64,000 nt of DNA from Sphingomonas sp. (GTDB lineage Bacteria; Pseudomonadota; Alphaproteobacteria; Sphingomonadales; Sphingomonadaceae), in the NCBI GenBank assembly GCA_013001055.1, contig JABDNH010000011.1, positions 1 through 64,000 of the forward strand, written 5' to 3'. Positions within the stretch are counted from its first letter, which is position 1. Each line of letters opens with the position of its first letter. The translations under genes were made by a program, and so were the position numbers. Below are positions 58,585 through 64,000 of the stretch, in pieces. The notes below the pieces were generated by a model. That model did not search any database and was not told the origin of the DNA. It saw nothing but the letters and a program-made list of their open reading frames with translations.

Positions 58585-59121
58585 CTAAATTCGTTTGGAC
58601 AGCGCAATCGCTGCCTTGCAGCCGAGCCGGATCGCACCGGTCAGAACCGGGTAGGCGATGGCATCTTCGCTGCCATGTTCGCGCGCCGTATCGCGGTGTG
58701 CCAGTTCCTCTTCGCGGAACTGTGCGATATCCGCGCTGAGTTCAGGGTCGCTGTCGCCCAGCTGCTTTAATTGTTCGGCATAATGGAGGTCGATCTCGGT
58801 TTCGACCGCATCGGTGCAGGCCATCGCGGCCTTCGGGCCGATCAGTGCGGTGGCCGCGCCAAGCGCGAAGCCGGCCACGTCCCAAAATGGCTGCAACGCC
58901 GTAGGGCGCACGCCGCGCTGAGCGATGAGCTCGTTGAAGCGGGCGAGGTGGCGTTCTTCCTGCGCGGCCATCTTGGCGATTTCATGCGCCGCAGGCCCGC
59001 GATCGCCCAATACGGCAAGCTGGCCCGCGTAAATTCGGGTCGCTCCATATTCGCCTGCCTGATCGACGCGGATCATCGCTTCCACGTCGGGTTTCTCGTC
59101 GCCGGGTTGCCACGCGCTCAT
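58585..59121 (-). CDS. coq7: 3-demethoxyubiquinol 3-hydroxylase (COQ7 family)
   Basis: Di-iron monooxygenase for a late step of ubiquinone synthesis, 178 residues. Iron ligands are in VDQAGEYGATRIY, AAQEERHLARF, ETEIDLHY and FREEELAHRDTA. The length is typical of the bacterial enzyme. The start at 59121 overlaps the dsbB stop (ATGA). Confidence 0.93.
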   Translation of the reverse strand: MSAWQPGDEKPDVEAMIRVDQAGEYGATRIYAGQLAVLGDRGPAAHEIAKMAAQEERHLARFNELIAQRGVRPTALQPFWDVAGFALGAATALIGPKAAMACTDAVETEIDLHYAEQLKQLGDSDPELSADIAQFREEELAHRDTAREHGSEDAIAYPVLTGAIRLGCKAAIALSKRI

Positions 59122-59621
59122 CGCGATCCTTTCTTCACGCCGATCAGGATCAATAGCGCCCCGATCAGCGAAATGGTTGCATTCCATGCGGCCAATGACA
59201 GTCCCATGAACGACCAGGGGATCTGGTCGCAGCGCACGATCGGCGCGGCCATGATCTCGGCCAACAGGTCATCGGGATTGGTGGTACCGCCGCCGACAGC
59301 GGTAGAGCAACCGGTAATGCCTTCCCACCAGCCCTGTTCGACACCCGCATGGAAGACGCCAATGGCGCCCGATGCAGCAATCGCCAGCGCGGCGAGGATG
59401 ACAAACAGCGTGCGCGCCTTGGGCACAATGAAGGCGAAGAGGGCGAAGCCGATCGCCACGGCATGGGGCCACCGCTGCCAGATGCACATTTCGCAAGGGT
59501 ATAGCCCGCCGACGAACTGCGAAAAAAGCGCGCCGCCCAGCAATGCGGCCGGAACCAGCAAGGCGAGCGCGCGGGCGCCCCCGGGGCTGAAGAGCCCTCT
59601 TGGCTCAGGCGTGGCGAGCAT
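59118..59621 (-). CDS. dsbB: Disulfide bond formation protein DsbB
   Basis: A 167-residue inner membrane quinone reductase that reoxidises DsbA. It has four helices, the first cysteine pair in YPCEMCIWQRWPH, and the second pair split between GITGCST and IVRCDQIPW. Coupled to both neighbours: its ATG overlaps the peptidase stop (TAATG) and its stop overlaps the coq7 start. Two DsbA-like proteins are encoded at 45.9-47.4 kb. Confidence 0.93.
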   Translation of the reverse strand: MLATPEPRGLFSPGGARALALLVPAALLGGALFSQFVGGLYPCEMCIWQRWPHAVAIGFALFAFIVPKARTLFVILAALAIAASGAIGVFHAGVEQGWWEGITGCSTAVGGGTTNPDDLLAEIMAAPIVRCDQIPWSFMGLSLAAWNATISLIGALLILIGVKKGSR

Positions 59622-60967
59622 TAATTCCCGCCGCCTGCCACCCTGGTGCCGCGCGTCAGTGAGGCGACACGGTTTAGCGTCTTTACCGCGTAATGGAGCT
59701 GATAATCCTCAACGCCCGCTTCCTCGAGCTCTTCGGCCTTTGCGGAGTATCGCGGATCGCGCTTGTCGCCATCATCCTCGAGCACTTCATCCTCCACGCC
59801 CTTCTGCGCCACGAGATGGCGGCGAAGATCGGCTTCGCGAAGCCGCGGGCGACTGAAGTAATCGGGGTCGGTCAGCTGGGGCACGATGATGTCGGGCTCA
59901 ATCCCGCCAGCCTGCACCGACTTGCCCGAGGGCGTGTAATAACGCGCAGTGGTGAGGCGCAGCGCGCTTTCGGGGCCGGTCTGGATGACGGTCTGCACGC
60001 TGCCTTTCCCGAAACTGCGTTCGCCCATGACGACAGCGCGGCGATGATCTTGCAAGGCGCCGGCGACAATTTCAGAAGCGGAAGCCGAGCCGGCATCGAT
60101 TAGGACGATCAACGGACGGCCGTCGGTGAGATCGCCGCGGGTCGCGTAGAATCGCTCGATGTCGCGCTTGTCACGGCCACGTTCGGAGACGATTTCACCC
60201 CGTTCGAGGAATGCGTCCGTAACTTCGATCGCCTGGTCGAGCAGTCCGCCCGGGTTGGAGCGCAGGTCGATCACGTAGCCCGCAGGCTTGCGACCCAGCG
60301 AGCGTTCGATCGAACGGATCGCGTCTTCCACGCCATCACCGGTAGCGGCGCTGAAAGCGTTGATGTTGATGACGCCGATATTGTCGACAATCTCCCATTT
60401 GACGGGCTTGAGCTCGATGACCTCGCGCGTGATCTCGACGTCGAACGGAGCGTCCGCGCCGGGACGGACCACGGTCAGCGTGACCTTGCTGCCGGGTTCG
60501 CCGCGCATCTGTTCGACCGCCTCGTCGAGGCTGAGGCCGAACAGCAGTTGCCCGTCGAGATGGGTGATGAAGTCGCCTGCCTTCATGCCGGCGCGGTCGG
60601 CCGGCGTATCTTCGGTCGGCGTGACGACGACAACAGCGCCGTCCTGCTGGCTGACGGTCAGGCCGAGGCCGCCATAATTGCCGTCGGTCGACAGGCGCAT
60701 GTTGGCGAAATCGGAAGCCTCGACATAGCTGCTGTGCGGATCGAGCGCCGCGAGCATCCCGTCGATGGCACCCTTGATCAGCGTGTGATCGTCGACCTCT
60801 TCAACATAGGATTCGCGCACCCGCTGGAAGACGGCGAGAAAGTTTTCGAGCTCGCGGTAGGTATCGACATCTTGCGCCGCGACCGTCGCGGTGGTCGTCG
60901 GAATGGCTGCCAGCGCGCCGACCACGGCGAGCGGCGGCAGAATACGGGCGAGCGTCTTGTTCTTCAT
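59621..60967 (-). CDS. ctpA: S41 family carboxy-terminal processing peptidase
   Basis: A 448-residue periplasmic serine protease. It has an N-terminal hydrophobic signal, then ALDPHSSYVEASDF, a PDZ domain (about 90-170, GLGLTVSQQDG to AGDFITHLDG), and the catalytic serine in AGSASASEIVAGAL with the lysine in SFGKGSVQT. CtpA cleaves near C-termini and regulates cell-wall hydrolases. The start at 60967 is supported by AAGGG seven bases ahead. An EnvC-like gene lies upstream in the same direction. Confidence 0.93.
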   Translation of the reverse strand: MKNKTLARILPPLAVVGALAAIPTTTATVAAQDVDTYRELENFLAVFQRVRESYVEEVDDHTLIKGAIDGMLAALDPHSSYVEASDFANMRLSTDGNYGGLGLTVSQQDGAVVVVTPTEDTPADRAGMKAGDFITHLDGQLLFGLSLDEAVEQMRGEPGSKVTLTVVRPGADAPFDVEITREVIELKPVKWEIVDNIGVININAFSAATGDGVEDAIRSIERSLGRKPAGYVIDLRSNPGGLLDQAIEVTDAFLERGEIVSERGRDKRDIERFYATRGDLTDGRPLIVLIDAGSASASEIVAGALQDHRRAVVMGERSFGKGSVQTVIQTGPESALRLTTARYYTPSGKSVQAGGIEPDIIVPQLTDPDYFSRPRLREADLRRHLVAQKGVEDEVLEDDGDKRDPRYSAKAEELEEAGVEDYQLHYAVKTLNRVASLTRGTRVAGGGN

Positions 60968-61027
60968 TTGAAGTCCCTTATGCACAGCTTCAGCAGCAAT
61001 CTAACGCGGTTTTGCCTTATCTAACAA

Positions 61028-62161
61028 TTATTTCGATGAACCTGCGATGATTGCCGCCGAACGGGGTGTCCCGCTTTGCCACAGTTCTAGCGTGATCTCA
61101 CCGCGGGCCCGCCCGATCGCCTCGCCAGCGCCAACGTTGCTACCCACCTCAAGCGAAGTCGTCACGCCGGTCAAAAGACTGGCCCAGCCGTCGCCATGGT
61201 CGATGATCAGGACGCCGTCATAGCCGCGAAATGGGCCGGAAAAGGTGACTGTGCCCGCAGCAGGTGAAACCAGCGCCGCGCCGCGCCTGGTCGCAAGGGT
61301 AATCCCGCGGCTCCGGATTCCGCCCTCGCGCAAGGTGGCGAAGCCTTCGCTGACGGCAGCACCGTTGGGCATGCGATAGCCTTGTGGCCCGCGGGGCCGG
61401 TCGGCATCGGCGGTGGTCGGACGGCGTGGGGCAGGGTCGTATTGGGCAAGCGCTCGCGCCTGCACACGGGTCAAGGCGCGCGATTGTGCGGTCTCGCCCA
61501 GTTCGGCAAAATTTTCCGCGACAGCGAGGCTCTGGCGTTCGGCGCTAAAGGCCGCATCGCCAAGTGCCTGCGCATTGGCAAGCGCTTCGGCTTCCTGCTC
61601 GGCAAATTGCGCCCGCGCGGCATCGCGGCGTTGGCGCCGGTTGGCGATGGTCGCCTGCTGCTTCTCCGCCTCGTCGGCCAGCGCCCGCGTTCTTGCGACA
61701 TCGGCCTCGATGGCAGCGCTGCGGCGCTCGATTTCGGGGAGGCTGGCGTCGATCAGCATCTGGACGCGTACCAGTTCGTCGATCGAACCACTGTCTGCAA
61801 GCGCCAGCAACGGCGGCTGGCGGGCCATGGTGGCGAGACCGGCGAGCAGGAGCGCGATAGGCGCCTTTTCCGCCTCGACGGCGGCTTCGTGCGCGGCGAG
61901 GCGTGTCCGGATCTCTTCGAGCCGCAAGGTTTCCTCGGTCAGCCGCAACTCGTCGGCGGCGATCTCTTCGGCCAACGCAGAACGCCTGGCAGCGAAGGCC
62001 GCCGCCGCGTCGCTTGCAGCTTCGGCCTGGGCGCGTAGCGCGGCGGCGCGTTTCTCCGCAGCACGGGCCTCGGCCTGGGCGGTGGTAAGGCGCTGTGACA
62101 GGTCCTGAGCCCCTGCTGCACCGATCAGAAGCGCAGGAAGAGCGAGCCACCAATATCTCAT
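61028..62161 (-). CDS. EnvC-like murein hydrolase activator with degenerate LytM domain
   Basis: A 377-residue secreted protein with a signal peptide ending in GAAGAQ, about 240 residues of coiled coil and a C-terminal LytM/M23 fold (GITLATRRGAALVSPAAG, VLIIDHGDGWASL, VGAGEAIGRA). The zinc ligands of active M23 enzymes are missing: the usual G-[IV]-D becomes GITLA and the final H-x-H becomes ITLELW. This is the EnvC pattern, in which the domain activates amidases at the septum. The start at 62161 overlaps the rlmH stop. Confidence 0.85.
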   Translation of the reverse strand: MRYWWLALPALLIGAAGAQDLSQRLTTAQAEARAAEKRAAALRAQAEAASDAAAAFAARRSALAEEIAADELRLTEETLRLEEIRTRLAAHEAAVEAEKAPIALLLAGLATMARQPPLLALADSGSIDELVRVQMLIDASLPEIERRSAAIEADVARTRALADEAEKQQATIANRRQRRDAARAQFAEQEAEALANAQALGDAAFSAERQSLAVAENFAELGETAQSRALTRVQARALAQYDPAPRRPTTADADRPRGPQGYRMPNGAAVSEGFATLREGGIRSRGITLATRRGAALVSPAAGTVTFSGPFRGYDGVLIIDHGDGWASLLTGVTTSLEVGSNVGAGEAIGRARGEITLELWQSGTPRSAAIIAGSSK

Positions 62162-62595
62162 CGCGCGCCCTCCCGATGATAAGGGTGGCCGGAGAGAATG
62201 GCGACCGCGCGAAAAAGCTGTTCGGCCAGCATGGCACGGCACATCATGTGCGGCCAGGTTGCGGGGCCGAAGGAGAAGAGCAGGTCGGCGCTGTCGATCA
62301 CGTCTTTGGCATGGCCGTCGGCAGCACCAATCAGGAATCGCGTTTCGCGCACGCCCTCATCGCGCCAACGGCCCAGCAGATTGGCAAACTTGACCGAGCT
62401 CATCGTCTTCCCGCGCTCATCCAGCACGACGGTCCTGGGGACCGCGGCGCCGGTATCGGCAACGGGCATCGAACCGCCTTCATCGGGCAACTCGGTGACC
62501 TTGGTTTTCCATTGAATGCGGCCGAGATAGCGGTCGACCAGATCGGCTTCGGGCGAGCGGCCGATCTTGCCCCGTGCAATGATGTGCAGCTGCAC
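62158..62595 (-). CDS. rlmH: 23S rRNA (pseudouridine-1915-N3) methyltransferase RlmH
   Basis: A 145-residue SPOUT methyltransferase. The start VQLHIIARGKIGRSPE, encoded from GTG at 62595, matches family N-termini. The SAM-binding knot includes VVLDERGKTMSSVKFA, FLIGAADGH and SFGPATWPHMMCRAMLAEQLFRA (in parts), and the C-terminal YHREGAR is diagnostic. The longer frame upstream overlaps rsfS and is rejected. Its stop overlaps the envC-like start. Confidence 0.95.
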   Translation of the reverse strand: MQLHIIARGKIGRSPEADLVDRYLGRIQWKTKVTELPDEGGSMPVADTGAAVPRTVVLDERGKTMSSVKFANLLGRWRDEGVRETRFLIGAADGHAKDVIDSADLLFSFGPATWPHMMCRAMLAEQLFRAVAILSGHPYHREGAR

Positions 62596-62606
62596 GGGGA
62601 AGAGCC

Positions 62607-62999
62607 TTACGCGTTGCCCGGCGGCGTGGTGGCGGCATCGTCCCCGAACGCCCACATGCGTTCGAGATTGTAGAAGCTGCGCACTTCGGGCCGGAACAGG
62701 TGAACGACCACATCACCGGCATCGATCAGCACCCAGTCGGCGACCGGCAGGCCTTCGATGCGGGCGACCAGACCCGTTTCGCGCTTGATCCGCTCGGCCA
62801 GCTTGGTGGCCATCGCGGCGACCTGGCGCGTCGAACGCCCTGACGCAATCACCATGTGATCGGCGATCGAGCTTTTCCCGGACAGCGGGATCGTCACCAC
62901 TTCTTCGGCCTTGTCGTCGTCGAGGCTCTTGAGCACGAGATCGTGCAGCGCTTCGACTTCGGGATCGACGGGCAGGGAAGGTGGGGCGGTATCAGTCAT
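62607..62999 (-). CDS. rsfS: Ribosomal silencing factor RsfS
   Basis: A 130-residue protein that binds ribosomal protein L14 and blocks subunit joining. Family landmarks are KSSIADHMVIASGRSTRQVAA, VARIEGLPVADWVLIDAGDV and VVHLFRPEVRSFYNLERMW. The start MTDTAPPSLP at 62999 is chosen over the longer frame, which has no similarity. It stands between nadD and rlmH, the usual order. Confidence 0.95.
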   Translation of the reverse strand: MTDTAPPSLPVDPEVEALHDLVLKSLDDDKAEEVVTIPLSGKSSIADHMVIASGRSTRQVAAMATKLAERIKRETGLVARIEGLPVADWVLIDAGDVVVHLFRPEVRSFYNLERMWAFGDDAATTPPGNA

Positions 63000-63042
63000 G
63001 GTCTCAAGCTCGGGCAAGGGTCCTCCAATTGGATAAGACGCA

Positions 63043-63645
63043 TCAGCCCGCCGCCTTTTTACGGTAGGCCAGATGCCAGTCAGGGTGAAGCGCGCGCAGG
63101 GCGGTAGCGGATGAATCATCGGGCGGTAGACGCAGGAACGTGATCGCCGGACTTCTCCATTCTGTCCACTCTTTCGCCGTGGCTGCAGGGCGGACGAACC
63201 ACCGCAACCAGCCCATCGCGCGTGCCGTGCGGGCATCGCTCTTATACCCCGGGCGAGTCATGACTGCAATCGGGATGCTCGAAGCGAGGGCGCGCCAGTC
63301 TTTCCACTGATGAAAATTAGCAACACTATCCTCGCCCATCAGCCAGATGAATTCGTGGTGCAAATATCGGCGCTGGATCGCGGATATGGTGTCGACAGTA
63401 TATTTTGTGCCCGCCTGCACCTCGAAATCGGAAACGCTGATCGGCGCGCGCGCCGCCATTTTCTCGGCAGAGGCAAAGCGGGCCGCGTAAGGCGCCATGT
63501 CTTTTTCGGATTTAAGCGGATTTTGCGGACTGACGAGCCACCACACGGCATCGAGGCCGAGCGCTTCCAACGCGGCGAGGCTGGCCTTGCGGTGGCCAAT
63601 ATGCGCCGGATTGAAGCTGCCGCCCAGAAGGCCGATTTTAGCCAT
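63043..63645 (-). CDS. nadD: Nicotinate-nucleotide adenylyltransferase
   Basis: A 200-residue enzyme of NAD synthesis that adenylates nicotinate mononucleotide. The nucleotidyltransferase motif GGSFNPAHIGHRKA is at the start, followed by WWLVSPQNPLK, FIWLMGEDSVANFHQW, and a C-terminal SSATALRAL that stands for the ISSTxIR motif. It heads the nadD-rsfS-rlmH run. Confidence 0.94.
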   Translation of the reverse strand: MAKIGLLGGSFNPAHIGHRKASLAALEALGLDAVWWLVSPQNPLKSEKDMAPYAARFASAEKMAARAPISVSDFEVQAGTKYTVDTISAIQRRYLHHEFIWLMGEDSVANFHQWKDWRALASSIPIAVMTRPGYKSDARTARAMGWLRWFVRPAATAKEWTEWRSPAITFLRLPPDDSSATALRALHPDWHLAYRKKAAG

Positions 63646-63727
63646 GTCGAGCGCGCTAGCACGAAGTTCTTGGCCCGCGCTAGCGCGTCGGTGTATGAGA
63701 CTATTAGGTCACCAATCGGGGGAATGG

Positions 63728-64000
63728 ATGAGCGGCGTCGACGCAGCAGGCGAAATCATCGGAGGCGGACTTGCCGGACGTGCGGTCGAGCACGAGCTGT
63801 CGAGCGATGAGAAGGGCCGTGGTGATCGGCCTTCGAATTGCCTCAACTGCGGTACGCCGCTGGTCGACGACTTTTGCCATCATTGCGGGCAGAAGGCGCA
63901 TATTCACCGCACGCTGGGCGGGTTGCTCCACGACATCGTTCACGGGGTGCTGCACCTGGATGGCAAGTTCTGGAACACGTTGCCCAAGCTGGTGTGGAAG
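63728..64000 (+). CDS. DUF3667 family protein, N-terminal part (cut by window edge)
   Basis: The frame starts with ATG at 63728 and is open for 91 codons to the window edge. A zinc-ribbon pair CLNCGTP and CHHCGQKAHIHR is followed by a helix with LLHDIVHGVLHLDGKFWNT, a pattern typical of DUF3667 membrane proteins in this group. The membrane part would lie outside the window. An overlapping ATG four bases upstream is in another frame. Confidence 0.72.
   Translation, partial: MSGVDAAGEIIGGGLAGRAVEHELSSDEKGRGDRPSNCLNCGTPLVDDFCHHCGQKAHIHRTLGGLLHDIVHGVLHLDGKFWNTLPKLVWK

Overview
The window looks like chromosomal DNA from an alphaproteobacterium of the order Sphingomonadales. It is GC-rich and densely coding. 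Supporting signs are the clusters of DUF3617 proteins, a class Ia NrdA without an ATP-cone, a TonB siderophore receptor with a Fur box, a class B3 metallo-beta-lactamase of the kind found in this order, a gene-transfer-agent type lysis pair, the DciA-DsbA-SMC gene order, and a GTTC-N7-GTTC LexA operator. The genus is inference only. I saw no rRNA operon, insertion sequence, integrase or CRISPR array. The single RNA gene found is tRNA-Pro(GGG).

Layout. 1-2.2 kb: the end of a ribonucleotide reductase operon with paired NrdR boxes far upstream. 2.5-8.8 kb: four DUF3617 proteins scattered among a JmjC oxygenase, a small HNH protein, an amidohydrolase and an M20 amidohydrolase. 8.9-20 kb: uvrB, then many small envelope proteins and lipoproteins, a DUF389 membrane protein and a GDSL-esterase autotransporter. 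20-22.7 kb: a helical-repeat protein, a GH108 endolysin plus 3TM holin, and an esterase. 22.9-34 kb: hslVU, tRNA-Pro, yajC-secD-secF, bamD, recN, a dienelactone hydrolase and ligA. 34-43 kb: prmA with a B3 metallo-beta-lactamase and an SDR, a soluble chemoreceptor, sdhCDA without sdhB, creD and a LOG-family protein. 43-53 kb: cytochrome c, mutY, dciA, two DsbA-like proteins, smc and a Fur-controlled TonB receptor. 53-56 kb: a radical SAM, hemerythrin and UdgX operon preceded by a LexA box. 56-64 kb: a DUF885 peptidase, then a tightly packed minus-strand run nadD, rsfS, rlmH, envC-like, ctpA, dsbB, coq7, and the start of a DUF3667 protein.

How it fits together. Most of the region is housekeeping: DNA synthesis and repair (nrdA, uvrB, recN, ligA, mutY, smc, udgX), protein export and outer membrane assembly (yajC-secDF, bamD), oxidative folding (two DsbA-like proteins and DsbB), respiration and quinone synthesis (sdhCDA, cytochrome c, coq7), and cell-wall or septum processing (EnvC-like, CtpA). 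Genes are very close together. Start/stop overlaps of the ATGA or TAATG type are common within operons, and six convergent gene pairs share exactly four bases at their stop codons. The accessory part most worth attention is the SOS-controlled radical SAM-hemerythrin-UdgX operon at 53.0-56.3 kb, followed by the GTA-type lysis cassette at 20.7-21.8 kb.
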